A stretch of DNA of 64,000 nt from Taibaiella chishuiensis (lineage in GTDB: Bacteria > Bacteroidota > Bacteroidia > Chitinophagales > Chitinophagaceae), in NCBI RefSeq assembly GCF_003014535.1, contig NZ_PYGD01000005.1, forward strand, positions 248,001-312,000, read 5' to 3'. This document shows positions 8,807 through 17,493 of this stretch, one piece after another (within the stretch, counting starts at the first letter, position 1; the number at the start of each line of letters is the position of its first letter). The translations under genes and the position numbers were made by a program. A model generated the notes under the pieces. That model had not been told where the DNA came from. It searched no databases and saw only the letters and a program-made list of their open reading frames with translations.

Positions 8807-9493
8807 TTATGCTTGTTTAGGTAAGGTCGCCATTTTGATTACTTCATTGATCTTCCTCAGGTCGTCGTCGGCAATCGATTCGTTGCGTTCGGAATGGTTA
8901 CGGCTGGTTACCCAACCGGTATGCTCCTGGTAGCGGAGTACATTGGAGACCCGGTCACGGAAGATCAGGTGCCTGCAAAGCATATGGGTAAGGGTTTGCA
9001 GCTGTTCTTCCCGCGGTTGCAAGGCCGTTTGCCGCAGGTATTTCTTTATTTCCGCGCCAATCTCTTCCTGTTCTGTTTCGTTACCGATCACGAGGGGCAG
9101 CAATAACAAAAACAAAAGAGCGGGAACAGCCGGTTCGTTGGCGACGATCGTTTTAAACTCGCGCCAGCTTAATAAAGACAAATGAAAATGCCCGCCTGAA
9201 TTACCCAGGTAAACATCATTAAAAAAGTATACGGTTTCGTAGGGGTGGAATTCGGCGTAAAAAGTTACGGCTTCATTAACCGGGTGAGCAAAGGTGTATC
9301 CGAGCCAGGGCGATGCTTCGTTACCGGCATCGTCCGTAGCACCCGTAAGCTCGGTAAGCCATGCGCCCGCCGGCATGTCGAAGTTTTCGATCACATAATC
9401 TACCAGCATAATCTCCTGCACGTCGTCCGCCCCGAAGGGGAACTGCAACAGCAGGAACAGACAAAAATCCCGGTTCGATAAGCTTAAATCCAT
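8807..9493 (-). CDS. hypothetical protein of the immunity-like run (228 aa)
   Basis: A soluble alpha/beta protein. The N-terminal third pairs acidic helices with strands. The middle, FFNDVYLGNSGGHFHLSLLSWREFKTI, has a strand-rich pattern with conserved-looking Gly, His and Trp. The segment VPALLFLLLLPLVIG is very hydrophobic, but its place inside a helical region suggests a buried helix as well as a possible membrane segment. The C-terminal 90 residues are charged helices (EEIGAEIKKYLRQTALQPREEQL; NESIADDDLRKINEVIKMA). An Imm-family membership is plausible but not provable here. It ends 1 base before the SUKH gene. Confidence 0.65.
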   Translation of the reverse strand: MDLSLSNRDFCLFLLLQFPFGADDVQEIMLVDYVIENFDMPAGAWLTELTGATDDAGNEASPWLGYTFAHPVNEAVTFYAEFHPYETVYFFNDVYLGNSGGHFHLSLLSWREFKTIVANEPAVPALLFLLLLPLVIGNETEQEEIGAEIKKYLRQTALQPREEQLQTLTHMLCRHLIFRDRVSNVLRYQEHTGWVTSRNHSERNESIADDDLRKINEVIKMATLPKQA

Positions 9494-9586
9494 AGTATAA
9501 AATTGTTCTGTATATCATCTTCATCTTCCATTGTACCATACCTATGTTGTCGTGCAGCTGTATATCCTGTTCGCGCTGTGCCTTTC

Positions 9587-10102
9587 TCAGGCGCTCACGG
9601 GTACTGCGAAGAGGCGTTCTATCGATGTTCCGAACGACTGTACCTTAAAAAGCCGTTCCCGGTACGTGGCTACCAGGCTGCTGTCGGCAGAGCGGGCAAT
9701 AACGTCCCAGGCACAATACCGTACGTCAAGGTCCTCCTCTTCGTTCTCCATTGCAGCCACGCACTGGTCCAGCACATCGCTGAACCCATTAAAATTCGAG
9801 GCCAGGCTGATATAAGCGTATTGTCTCACCAGTTCATCCGTTTCCAGCGCGATGGCCCTGAGCACGGTATCTTTTACGGTAACCTGCATCTCTGCTGAAA
9901 ACGGCTCCAGTTCTATCAATTTGTAAATATTGATCTTCACCAGGTCGTCGGTATCCTGCTGCTGTATCAGGGTTAAGAGAAAAGACCATTTGTCTGTATC
10001 CTCAAGATCGCCAAACGCCTTAGCGATAAGCTGCGCCCGGGTTTCTCCGTTTGGCCCGGTAGTGAATGTTTCGATCAGTTGCTGCAGGTGGGTCATATTC
10101 AT
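9587..10102 (-). CDS. HEAT-like repeat immunity-type protein
   Basis: A 171-residue acidic, all-helical protein without a signal peptide. Helix pairs are spaced like short HEAT repeats, for example DDLVKINIYKLIELEPF, VKDTVLRAIALETDELVRQYAYISLAS, and DLDVRYCAWDVIARSADSSLV. Such compact HEAT proteins are common in bacterial polyimmunity loci, where they are thought to neutralise toxins by binding. It lies 3 bases downstream of the DKNYY gene. The gap of about 90 bases before the next gene shows no clear terminator. Confidence 0.65.
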   Translation of the reverse strand: MNMTHLQQLIETFTTGPNGETRAQLIAKAFGDLEDTDKWSFLLTLIQQQDTDDLVKINIYKLIELEPFSAEMQVTVKDTVLRAIALETDELVRQYAYISLASNFNGFSDVLDQCVAAMENEEEDLDVRYCAWDVIARSADSSLVATYRERLFKVQSFGTSIERLFAVPVSA

Positions 10103-10105
10103 TAT

Positions 10106-10846
10106 TTACTTGTCGCCAATATTATCTTTAATCAATGCGGTATAATCTTCTTCGGTTATGCTACGGTCAAACTGGAAATAGCTGCTCCTGTCGCGCGCTA
10201 TGGTTATGTTATGCGGTACGGTTTCGAAACTTGCATAATCTGCTGCAGTCAGCAGGTTATCCTGGCAGATAACGTGGTTGGCATCCCTCCCGTAGTTTTC
10301 ATTCCAGGCCTGGAAACTGCCCGGGTCTGCCTTTTTAACTTTCTTTCCCTGCCAGATCACATACCTGACGTCCTTCGCAAAGGAAGCGTTGATCCGTTCA
10401 AACGTAGTGCTGTCCACACCTTTTACGGCAACCGGTTTGTACTGGTAATAGGTCATCATCCAGAGACCGTTCTTATCTTTTGCGTAGGAGGTCTCATCAT
10501 GCGCCCGGCCATCTCCGCCTGTCCGTTCACCGGTATCCAATACTTCGAAAGTGGCATAGTCTACTTTTTTATCGATACCCTCCCGGTTGTAGATATGGTT
10601 TTTATCCCGGGCAAAATAACGGTTCAACACTTCAAAGCTTGCTGCGTCGGCGCCCCGGAAAGCCTCGCCCATACGGTAACACCTGTCTTTATCTTTAGCA
10701 AAGCCATACCGGTACATAAAGGTCCCGGGGTCGGCATGTTTAACCGGGTAAGTATTATAGTAAATGCCGGCGCCGGCAATGTTATAGTAACGGTTACCAG
10801 GTCCCGCCTCTTTCAGCGATGTGATGCATTCGGGTTTAAGCCACAT
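10106..10846 (-). CDS. DKNYY-repeat protein
   Basis: A 246-residue protein made of tandem units with the motif [FY]A[KR]DKN..Y followed about 15 residues later by AD..SFEVLN. I see five to six degenerate copies: FAKDKDRCYRM, FARDKNHIYNR, YAKDKNGLWMM, FAKDVRYVIW, YGRDANHVIC, and a final IARDRSSYF. This matches the Pfam DKNYY family, known for repeated copies of that motif and for frequent presence in polymorphic-toxin/immunity neighbourhoods. No signal peptide is visible with the start chosen. It sits between the 144-aa gene and the HEAT-like gene in one transcription unit. Confidence 0.8.
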   Translation of the reverse strand: MWLKPECITSLKEAGPGNRYYNIAGAGIYYNTYPVKHADPGTFMYRYGFAKDKDRCYRMGEAFRGADAASFEVLNRYFARDKNHIYNREGIDKKVDYATFEVLDTGERTGGDGRAHDETSYAKDKNGLWMMTYYQYKPVAVKGVDSTTFERINASFAKDVRYVIWQGKKVKKADPGSFQAWNENYGRDANHVICQDNLLTAADYASFETVPHNITIARDRSSYFQFDRSITEEDYTALIKDNIGDK

Positions 10847-10878
10847 TGTTCTGATTATTTTAACTGCAGGTCCTGCGC

Positions 10879-11313
10879 TTAAGTGAAATGGTATTTCGCT
10901 TTATCCTGCTCTGTATAAAAACAAAAAATAAGGCCGTCGTAATGTGCTTCCCCAATATTGGCCGACAGCCAGTCCGGCAGTTCACCAGGATCTTCGAGCT
11001 GTTGCATAGCCACCGTATCGAGTGCTGCATCCGGGAACAAAACCAATATACCGGTTTCCTGTACCAGGTTAGCGCTTAGGGCCTCATCCAGGGGGAAAGA
11101 GCAAAAGATCTTTTCCCGGTTCCTGGCCACCAGGATAGGATGTGTGCCCCGCTCTTCTTTTTCAAACCAGGCGTCGGTTCCCATAATGTACCAGAATGGG
11201 CCGCCGGCGTCTACGGCATTATCTTTCAGCTCCTCCAGTTCGTTGCCGTATACGACAACCACCATGTCTCCGCCGCCAATTGTAAGACAAATATTATCCT
11301 GTCCGGGTACCAT
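10879..11313 (-). CDS. hypothetical protein (144 aa) of the immunity-like run
   Basis: A small acidic soluble protein (DAGGPFWYIMGTDAWFEKEERG; LPDWLSANIGEAHYDGLIFCFY). It has alternating short strands and helices and no signal peptide. It looks like a compact immunity-type domain but I do not recognise the family. It begins 13 bases after the preceding gene and lies 32 bases before the DKNYY gene. Confidence 0.6.
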   Translation of the reverse strand: MVPGQDNICLTIGGGDMVVVVYGNELEELKDNAVDAGGPFWYIMGTDAWFEKEERGTHPILVARNREKIFCSFPLDEALSANLVQETGILVLFPDAALDTVAMQQLEDPGELPDWLSANIGEAHYDGLIFCFYTEQDKAKYHFT

Positions 11314-11326
11314 ATGTAGTCGTTTA

Positions 11327-11839
11327 TTATTTCCGCCTGAAGACTGCTGTTTCGATTACCTTATTCACAAATTTCCTGCTGCCGGTTATACGCTCAAAAG
11401 GTATATGCCGGCTTATTTCATCCAGGAGCGACAGCAGCGCAGCCGGGTCGCTGGTATCGCGAAAACTGGCTACCAGCCTGTTTTGCCTGTCATAAAAATC
11501 GGCACGGTTCCATGCGGTTATATTCCACTCCACCCGGTCGATGACCTGCAATGGCACTACTTTTTCTTTCTTTCCTTTTTGCCGGATCATCATCTTCCCG
11601 GCATCGATGGTAATGCTCAAAACGGGATGTACGAAGCGGAGCAATACCAGCAGGGGCGCTATAACAACCAGGGCCACGATAAAGCCTGCCGCCTTCGGGC
11701 TACCCATACCGTTAACCCGGTCGGCCATGCCGTCTATACCGCCAAACGCGAAATAGCAGATAAGGAAAACGGCCGCCAGGTAAGCGATACCGATTGGCAA
11801 TGCCATTTTACTGTGTTGTTTCACCTGCAATGTTTTCAT
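11327..11839 (-). CDS. membrane protein with PH-like C-terminal domain
   Basis: A 170-residue protein with two predicted membrane helices (about residues 13-33 and 52-70) and a cytosolic C-terminal domain. VLSITIDAGKMMIRQKGKKEKVVPLQVIDRVEWNI followed by DFYDRQNRLVASF is the seven-strand pattern of bacterial PH-like (DUF304/YdbT-like) domains. Function unknown. Its place in the run suggests a membrane-associated partner of the neighbouring proteins. Confidence 0.6.
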   Translation of the reverse strand: MKTLQVKQHSKMALPIGIAYLAAVFLICYFAFGGIDGMADRVNGMGSPKAAGFIVALVVIAPLLVLLRFVHPVLSITIDAGKMMIRQKGKKEKVVPLQVIDRVEWNITAWNRADFYDRQNRLVASFRDTSDPAALLSLLDEISRHIPFERITGSRKFVNKVIETAVFRRK

Positions 11840-11878
11840 GGTTTCTGTTTTTCCGTACCTGTAATTCTTTGCTGTACC

Positions 11879-12757
11879 CTACTCCTGGTAATACGTTTTA
11901 AACTTCTGCAGGCTGCTGTCGTAGATCACGGCGAGCACTACATCCTCTCCGCGAACAATTATACCGTCCTGCGGCGCGGGTACAAAATGCTGGGTATTCA
12001 TAAAAACCGAAGCGCGTTTCCTGAACCCGTGTACCTTCATCCTGTCGGCATAATTTTCGGCAAAGGCCACATAGGGTTGCCGTGTGGCCTTATTAGTACA
12101 GAGAATAAGCAAGCGGCATACCTGCTTCTCGTTGTTATCCATCAGCACGGCGATATCCTTCATCCCATCGCCGTCGAAATCGCCTGTAGCCAGGCAAACG
12201 CCGGCCCTTTCTGCATTTTGCGTAATGCTGTACTTATTGCCATCGCTGTAGTTTTCCGCCAGCAATACACTTTTCACAGCCGGGCTCAATTCGGAGAATG
12301 GCGCCAGCGAAAAATTGTTTTTGTATTCTTCAAAACGGTATTCCTCGATCAGCGATCCCGGGTTGACCTGGTAAGCAGTACCGCCGGGATACCGGTATGG
12401 ATTCTTCAGCAGGATTATTTTGCGTGTACTACCTGACTTCCTTTCATCTGCAAATACCTTGTCGCCGAATAATAATTTCGCGCCGGGTAATACGATGCTG
12501 TTTGCGACAACCCGGTATTCGCTGTACGGCGACTCTTCTTCCTCACCTTCCGGCTCTTGCGGTTCAACAGGGGGCGCCGGGGCACTTGTTGTTTTTTCGG
12601 GAACGGGTATAGCAGCCGCAACCGGCGCTACAACCGGCTCGGGCGTTGTGTTCCGGTATTGCCACAGGAACAAGGCACCTGCTGCCAACACCAGGGCAAG
12701 CACCGTAATAACCACGATTGAGGTACTGCTGCCTTTTGCCTTTCCGCTGTTTTCCAT
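11879..12757 (-). CDS. single-pass membrane protein with FG-GAP/VCBS-like element
   Basis: A 292-residue protein with a Ser/Gly/Lys-rich cytosolic start, a membrane helix at about residues 14-34, and a Pro/Glu-rich linker (residues 38-78). The extracytoplasmic domain contains GDFDGDGMKDIAVLMD (near residue 195), the calcium-binding-like FG-GAP/VCBS signature seen in surface and lipoprotein domains. The rest is not recognised. It ends 39 bases before the PH-like gene and starts 9 bases after the TPR gene. Confidence 0.65.
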   Translation of the reverse strand: MENSGKAKGSSTSIVVITVLALVLAAGALFLWQYRNTTPEPVVAPVAAAIPVPEKTTSAPAPPVEPQEPEGEEEESPYSEYRVVANSIVLPGAKLLFGDKVFADERKSGSTRKIILLKNPYRYPGGTAYQVNPGSLIEEYRFEEYKNNFSLAPFSELSPAVKSVLLAENYSDGNKYSITQNAERAGVCLATGDFDGDGMKDIAVLMDNNEKQVCRLLILCTNKATRQPYVAFAENYADRMKVHGFRKRASVFMNTQHFVPAPQDGIIVRGEDVVLAVIYDSSLQKFKTYYQE

Positions 12758-12766
12758 AATACCTTC

Positions 12767-14071
12767 TTAGTTGTTGATATAACCTTTACGCAGTATAGCG
12801 GTCATTCCCTGTCTTATTTTTTCGCTTGGCAGATGTTCCATAATCCTTAAGAGTACCGGCGCTACTGCTTGCTGCTCTTCCGGTGTTTTGAAGTGCTGCC
12901 GGAACAGGACAAAGGTTTCAGACACGCCCAGGTATAACTCTTTATCCGCCATCAATTCTGCTTCGCTGTATTTTTTTCCTTTTTCAAAAAGCCCTTCAAA
13001 CAGGCTGATCGCTGTATCCATCAAGGGTTGGCTTATTTTACCATTATGCGCCTGGTAATCCCTGACCAGCCGTTGCAGCCAGGACAGGTATTGCAGGCGC
13101 TTCAGCAGCACCTTATTTCCCGGTTCTGTCCCGGATCGCAGCAGTGTCGTCGCATCGTCAAAAACCTGTTCGTAGTCCCTGCTGATATAATAAGTATACC
13201 AGAGTCTTTCTGCCGCCGTGCTTTTCCCTGTTATCGCTGCAAACAGCTGTTCACACAATGCCTGCGGGTAAGCGTACCTGTGGCAGAGGTTATTATTGAC
13301 CAGGAAAAGGCGGAGCAGTTTTTCTTTCAGCGAATCGGTTCCGCATACCGCCATCAATGCCTGTATACGTGTAATCGCGGCCTGCAAGGCTTCCGTACCC
13401 ATTTGCTCGTCGTCCAACAGGTAAACATAGGCACAGACCAGGTTACGCTGCTCCATGCGCCTGTCGATCACGGCCAGATCATCCTTACCCTGATCCTCTT
13501 TAAAGAACTGTTCATAATTATCCACACTCTCCTTATACCTGCCCGTGCCCAGGTAACAACGACCGTATAAGGTGAAGAATGCAATGTCTTTCGCTATCGT
13601 CGCCTGGTCCATGATCCGGATCGCATCCTCGTAGCGGCCCAGGTTTTGTGCGTGTGAGGCGGCATTCCACAACTTGATATCCGACTTCTTATCCATGTTA
13701 TAAGCCTTCACTGCGTACTCGTAGGCCCTGCTATAGTCTTCGAGATGGGCATAACAGGCCGATAAATTGGTATAGTACAAAGCCATTTTCTCCTTATCGT
13801 CAACAGGACAATACAATGCTGCCAGGCGAAATTGCTCTTTCGCTTTCCGGTATTGCTGCAGGTGGTACAGGCATAAACCTGCTTGCCCCAGCAGATAGGT
13901 ATCTTTGCTGCTGGATTCCAGCAAGGCCTCGTATATTTTAAGCGCCGGTCCGTATTGTTTATCGTAATAATACAGCTTGTCGGCAGTCTCCACATCCCGG
14001 GCCGCAGGCTGCTGCGCCCGGGCCGCCAGGGCCGTAAAAACCCAGATCAACATAAAAAATCGCTTCATCAT
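12767..14071 (-). CDS. exported TPR-repeat protein
   Basis: A 434-residue protein. Residues 1-19 (MMKRFFMLIWVFTALAARA) form a signal peptide. It contains several tetratricopeptide-like helix pairs, for example YGPALKIYEALLESSSKDTYLLGQAGLCLYHLQQYRKAKEQFRLAALYC, then AHLEDYSRAYEYAVKAYNM and NLGRYEDAIRIMDQA. TPR arrays usually act as protein-binding scaffolds; the binding partner here is unknown. Two adjacent ATG codons are possible starts. The gene lies 12 bases downstream of the first lipoprotein of the run. Confidence 0.75.
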   Translation of the reverse strand: MMKRFFMLIWVFTALAARAQQPAARDVETADKLYYYDKQYGPALKIYEALLESSSKDTYLLGQAGLCLYHLQQYRKAKEQFRLAALYCPVDDKEKMALYYTNLSACYAHLEDYSRAYEYAVKAYNMDKKSDIKLWNAASHAQNLGRYEDAIRIMDQATIAKDIAFFTLYGRCYLGTGRYKESVDNYEQFFKEDQGKDDLAVIDRRMEQRNLVCAYVYLLDDEQMGTEALQAAITRIQALMAVCGTDSLKEKLLRLFLVNNNLCHRYAYPQALCEQLFAAITGKSTAAERLWYTYYISRDYEQVFDDATTLLRSGTEPGNKVLLKRLQYLSWLQRLVRDYQAHNGKISQPLMDTAISLFEGLFEKGKKYSEAELMADKELYLGVSETFVLFRQHFKTPEEQQAVAPVLLRIMEHLPSEKIRQGMTAILRKGYINN

Positions 14072-14083
14072 ATCCCCCTTCCG

Positions 14084-14596
14084 TTACTGCTTACTACTTG
14101 CCTCGTTTATTTTTATGCCGGCTTTATCGAGAAACTGGAGCTGCACTTCCAGGCATTTATCCTCCAGCGCACCCAGTTCTGCTTTCCGGGTCGCCAGTTG
14201 GAGCCGGGTAGCTTTCCTGTCGCTGCTATCCTGCTGCGTTACATATTGAACCAGGAGGGGCGTATAGGCCGTCTCGATCTGCGACATATAATTGATCACC
14301 GCTGCATGAAAAGCATTGGCGGCCTCGCTATGCGTCACCGTTTCAGCCTCTTCCCGGATCTCTTTACAATAGGCGCCCAGGCGTTTGGCTTCCTTCAGGG
14401 CCATTTCGAAAGATTGGTGATCGCTCGTATCCTTGTCGAACCCACCGTCCATCAATTTCCCGTGCTCATCATCCAGCTTTTCCTTACAGCTGTAAAACAG
14501 GCTGGTCACTTTTTCGTTATACCCGTAATCCAGCCTGCCGCTGCAGGACACCAGCGCAATCATTATCGCAAGCAGTAACAGTCCGTATTTTTTCAT
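14084..14596 (-). CDS. helical lipoprotein, first gene of the immunity-like run
   Basis: A 170-residue protein. The ATG at 14596 yields MKKYGLLLLAIMIALVSC, a textbook lipoprotein signal (lipobox LVSC); a 19-residue longer frame begins inside a very A/T-rich stretch and would spoil it. The mature part is helical and charged (LFYSCKEKLDDEHGKLM, MALKEAKRLGAYCKEIREEAE) with a Lys/Gln-rich end. It resembles small helical surface lipoproteins of the LIC11966 type, but that is only a resemblance. A -7 promoter match on the minus strand lies about 185 bases upstream, next to the TetR gene. Confidence 0.65.
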   Translation of the reverse strand: MKKYGLLLLAIMIALVSCSGRLDYGYNEKVTSLFYSCKEKLDDEHGKLMDGGFDKDTSDHQSFEMALKEAKRLGAYCKEIREEAETVTHSEAANAFHAAVINYMSQIETAYTPLLVQYVTQQDSSDRKATRLQLATRKAELGALEDKCLEVQLQFLDKAGIKINEASSKQ

Positions 14597-14780
14597 AAAA
14601 ACCCACTTGTTAAAAAAAATGATTATCTTATACCGTTTTTTTCCTCTGGCCACTACAGGGTATTCCCTGTATTTAGGGGCAGCCGGATTTAGCTCAAAAT
14701 ATCCTCAAAAACCCGCCCACCCTGCATTCCGCCGGATTTAGCCTTCCTGCCGGCGCGACTGAATTAAAAAAATCTTGATG

Positions 14781-14788
14781 CAAAAATA
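14781..14788 (-). promoter_or_regulatory. candidate -7 element for the minus-strand run
   Basis: Read on the minus strand this is TATTTTTG, matching the Bacteroidota -7 consensus TAnnTTTG. No good -33 TTTG lies at the usual spacing, so it is only a candidate. It would give a leader of about 180 bases before the ATG at 14596. Confidence 0.35.
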
Positions 14789-14793
14789 AAATA

Positions 14794-14811
14794 ACTCACC
14801 AAATGGTGACT
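14794..14811. promoter_or_regulatory. candidate TetR operator palindrome
   Basis: ACTCACC-AAAT-GGTGACT is an almost perfect inverted repeat. It lies between the -7 element reading toward the immunity-like run and the -7 element reading toward the TetR gene. That is where a TetR-type repressor controlling both directions would bind. The regulatory role is inferred from position and symmetry only. Confidence 0.5.
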
Positions 14812-14822
14812 ATAAAATTATT

Positions 14823-14830
14823 TAACTTTG
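14823..14830 (+). promoter_or_regulatory. candidate -7 element for the TetR gene
   Basis: TAACTTTG matches TAnnTTTG exactly and lies about 30 bases before the ATG at 14860. The palindrome at 14794-14811 would overlap the region where sigma contacts upstream DNA. Confidence 0.45.
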
Positions 14831-14859
14831 AATAATAGGTTCACTCTTTATCATTTTTT

Positions 14860-15540
14860 ATGGAAAGAAAAGTAGTAGAAGGCCCGGTGCGAAGCAGGGA
14901 GAAAAGCAAGCAAAAGCTATTGAACGCAGTAGGAAAAATACTTAAAACAAAAGGATTTACAGCACTGAAAGTCAACGATATTGCTACCACTGCAGGTCTT
15001 GATAAAAAATTGATATATAATTATTTTGGCGGTGTCGATCAGCTGATCGACGAATATATCCGCAGCCAGGATTTCTGGAGTAATATTACCCTGGAAAATG
15101 CCGCTGACATGCCCGACGACGGGGGCAGGGAATTTATGAGGCTTATGTTATTAAGCCAGTTTGATTATGTAGCGAAAAACAAGGAATTACAGAAAATATT
15201 ATTGTGGGGACTTTACGAAAGCCGTAAGTCGCTGAAACGGGTAGCCGACGACCGGGAAATAGCGGGAGAAGTATTGCTTAAGCATATCTCCGATCCTTTT
15301 TTCGGCGAAAAAGCCCTGCATTTCCGCGCCTTAATGGCAATCATTGTTTCCGGCATTTATTACCTCGATATGTTTACGGCCGTAAACGGGAAGACCTTTT
15401 GCGGCATCGACCTTACGCAGGCCGCCGGCAGGACCGAGATCAAGAAGGCCCTCGAATCGCTGGTCACGATGATATACGAAACCCAGCAACCGGTAAAAAA
15501 GAAAAGAACGGCTCCCAAAAAAACAGTTGCCCGGCCATAA
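14860..15540 (+). CDS. TetR/AcrR-family transcriptional regulator
   Basis: A 226-residue protein. Residues about 12-62 form the DNA-binding domain: SREKSKQKLLNAVGKILKTKG, then FTALKVNDIATTAGLDKKLIYNYFGGVDQLIDEYI, with the usual TetR helix-turn-helix and 'YxYF' turn. The C-terminal part is helical and ligand-binding-like, and the tail is Lys/Ala/Pro-rich. TetR proteins normally repress themselves or a neighbouring divergent unit until a ligand binds. Here the divergent unit is the 13-gene immunity-like run, and the spacer holds a palindrome. The ligand is unknown. The gene ends before a strong terminator. Confidence 0.85.
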   Translation: MERKVVEGPVRSREKSKQKLLNAVGKILKTKGFTALKVNDIATTAGLDKKLIYNYFGGVDQLIDEYIRSQDFWSNITLENAADMPDDGGREFMRLMLLSQFDYVAKNKELQKILLWGLYESRKSLKRVADDREIAGEVLLKHISDPFFGEKALHFRALMAIIVSGIYYLDMFTAVNGKTFCGIDLTQAAGRTEIKKALESLVTMIYETQQPVKKKRTAPKKTVARP

Positions 15541-15574
15541 GGCCCCATCGATATTGATCAACAGCTTTTTCCCG

Positions 15575-15606
15575 ATGCCCCCTGCAGTAACTACTGCAGG
15601 GGGCAT
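15575..15606 (+). terminator. strong hairpin after the TetR gene
   Basis: A perfect 15-bp inverted repeat (ATGCCCCCTGCAGTA / TACTGCAGGGGGCAT) with a 2-base centre, which in practice forms a small loop. The downstream sequence ATTCATT is only weakly T-rich. Confidence 0.6.
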
Positions 15607-15724
15607 ATTCATTCTAACACACACGGACACCCTGTATACCCGGGAGATAGGCCTGCCTATAGCCTGACGCCGGTTTGCGGATGCAAAACCATGATAACAG
15701 CCCCCTAGCGGTTGATATTTTTTA

Positions 15725-15732
15725 TACATTTG
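15725..15732 (+). promoter_or_regulatory. candidate -7 element for guaB
   Basis: TACATTTG matches TAnnTTTG and lies about 78 bases upstream of the ATG at 15810. No -33 element at the ideal spacing was found. Confidence 0.4.
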
Positions 15733-15809
15733 CACCACGAAACAGGGCTACCGGAACGGGCAATCCAGCGCTCCTGACTACCAATTTACATAATTCAATT
15801 TCGGCATAT

Positions 15810-17306
15810 ATGGCACAGATTATCAATGAAGTCTCCAGGACTTTCAATGAGTACCTGCTCATACCAGGGTTAACGACAAAGGCTCATACCCCAGACAATA
15901 TCAACCTCGAGACTCCCTTGGTAAAGTTCAAAAAAGGAGAACGGGCCAGGATCTCGTTAAACATCCCCCTCGTTTCGGCTATTATGCAATCCGTTTCCGA
16001 CAGCGGACTGGCCATAGCCTTGGCCAAACAGGGAGGCTTATCCTTTATCTTCAGTTCTCAATCCATAGAGAGCCAGGTCAATATGGTTGAAATCGTAAAA
16101 GGGTATAAAGCAGGCTTCGTAGAAAGCAGGGCCAATATCACGCCCGAACATACGCTGAAGGACATCCTGGCGCTGAAGGAAAAAACCGGCTTTTCTACGG
16201 TAGGGGTAACAGACGATGGTACAGCCTCCGGAAGGCTGCTGGGCATGGTAACCAGCAGGGATTACCGTGTCGGCAAAGACAACGAGCATAAAAAGGTTAA
16301 AGATTTTATGACCGCTTTCGAAAGCCTGATTGTAGCGCAGGACGGCATTTCCTTAAGTGCGGCAAACGACATCATCTGGGAAAACAAACTTAACGCGCTT
16401 CCGGTAATCGACCCCGATCAGCATTTAAAATATTTTGTATTTCGTAAGGATTACGAGAACAGCATCCAGAACCCGCATGAAATCACCGATGCGGAAAAAC
16501 AGCTCCTGGTTGGTGCAGGCGTAAATACCAGGGATTATAAAGAACGCATACCCGCTCTCGTTAACGCAGGCGCAGATGTGCTTTGTATCGACTCCTCCGA
16601 CGGCTTCTCGGAATGGCAAAAGGAAACGATCCGGTTTGTAAGGGAAAATTATGGCAACGAGGTCCTGATCGGCGCCGGCAATGTTGTCGACAAAGAGGGC
16701 TTTCTTTACCTGGCCGAAGCAGGCGCCGATTTCATTAAAGTAGGTATAGGCGGCGGTTCCATTTGCATTACAAGAGAACAGAAAGGCATAGGCCGCGGAC
16801 AGGCCACCGCCTTAATAGAAGTTGCTGCTGCCAGGGACAAATACTTCGAAGAAACCGGCAATTATATCCCCATTTGTTCGGACGGAGGCATTGTACAGGA
16901 TTACCATATGACACTGGCGTTGGCCATGGGCGCCAACTTTTTAATGATGGGCAGGTACTTTGCCCGGTTCGACGAAAGTCCCACACGAAAATTACTGGTA
17001 GGCGGAAATTATGTAAAAGAATATTGGGGCGAAGGTTCCAACAGGGCGAGAAACTGGGAAAGATATGATATGGGGGGCAGTGGCAATCTGAAATTTGAAG
17101 AGGGCGTAGACAGTTATGTACCCTATGCCGGTTCGCTGAAGGAAAACCTGGATATAACCCTGGGTAAGATTAAATCGACGATGTGCAGTTGTGGCGTATT
17201 ATCGCTGGAAGAGATGCAAAGCAATGTAAAAATAACGATGGTATCTTCCACGAGTATCATAGAAGGCGGCGCACACGACGTAATTTTAAAAGAGATGAAC
17301 AGCTAA
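15810..17306 (+). CDS. guaB: IMP dehydrogenase
   Basis: A 498-residue enzyme that oxidises IMP to XMP with NAD, the committed step of GMP synthesis. The ATG at 15810 begins [20 protein letters not shown]; upstream codons in the same frame are weak and non-homologous in character. After an N-terminal barrel part ([26 protein letters not shown]), residues about 95-215 hold two CBS-type elements (TVGVTDDG...[33 protein letters not shown]). [23 protein letters not shown] contains the catalytic Cys319. CSDGGI and [18 protein letters not shown] follow, then the flap and [13 protein letters not shown]. The loop sequence GGGSICITR, instead of GPGSICTTR, marks the alternative clade of bacterial IMPDH, not a defective enzyme. 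The gene stands alone. Confidence 0.93.
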   Translation: MAQIINEVSRTFNEYLLIPGLTTKAHTPDNINLETPLVKFKKGERARISLNIPLVSAIMQSVSDSGLAIALAKQGGLSFIFSSQSIESQVNMVEIVKGYKAGFVESRANITPEHTLKDILALKEKTGFSTVGVTDDGTASGRLLGMVTSRDYRVGKDNEHKKVKDFMTAFESLIVAQDGISLSAANDIIWENKLNALPVIDPDQHLKYFVFRKDYENSIQNPHEITDAEKQLLVGAGVNTRDYKERIPALVNAGADVLCIDSSDGFSEWQKETIRFVRENYGNEVLIGAGNVVDKEGFLYLAEAGADFIKVGIGGGSICITREQKGIGRGQATALIEVAAARDKYFEETGNYIPICSDGGIVQDYHMTLALAMGANFLMMGRYFARFDESPTRKLLVGGNYVKEYWGEGSNRARNWERYDMGGSGNLKFEEGVDSYVPYAGSLKENLDITLGKIKSTMCSCGVLSLEEMQSNVKITMVSSTSIIEGGAHDVILKEMNS

Positions 17307-17493
17307 CCGCTAAGCATATTACAAAACGGGATGAACGCAGGCAGTATATCTACTGCCTGCGTTTGTTTTGAACAGCACATCAGGCTGACTATACTAAAGA
17401 ATTGCATTCGGCAAGGAAGCGCCAGGCTGAGCAAGATCCGGGTTTCCCGGCTTTTATTTTAAACTGAACTTGCAGTTTAAAATAGAAGACAAC

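Noticed and set aside
10079-10882. A 267-codon plus-strand frame opposite the DKNYY gene
   Set aside because: The minus-strand frame has repeated DKNYY motifs and correct spacing to its neighbours; this one has a random-looking Cys/Phe/Val-rich composition.
10958-12436. A 492-codon plus-strand frame across the immunity-like run
   Set aside because: It covers parts of three well-supported minus-strand genes and their gaps, has an unnatural composition and no start signal.
16758-16790. Defective active-site loop in guaB (GGGSICITR in place of GPGSICTTR)
   Set aside because: The catalytic Cys319 and surrounding residues are present, and this variant is known from a common second clade of bacterial IMPDH, so it is not damage.
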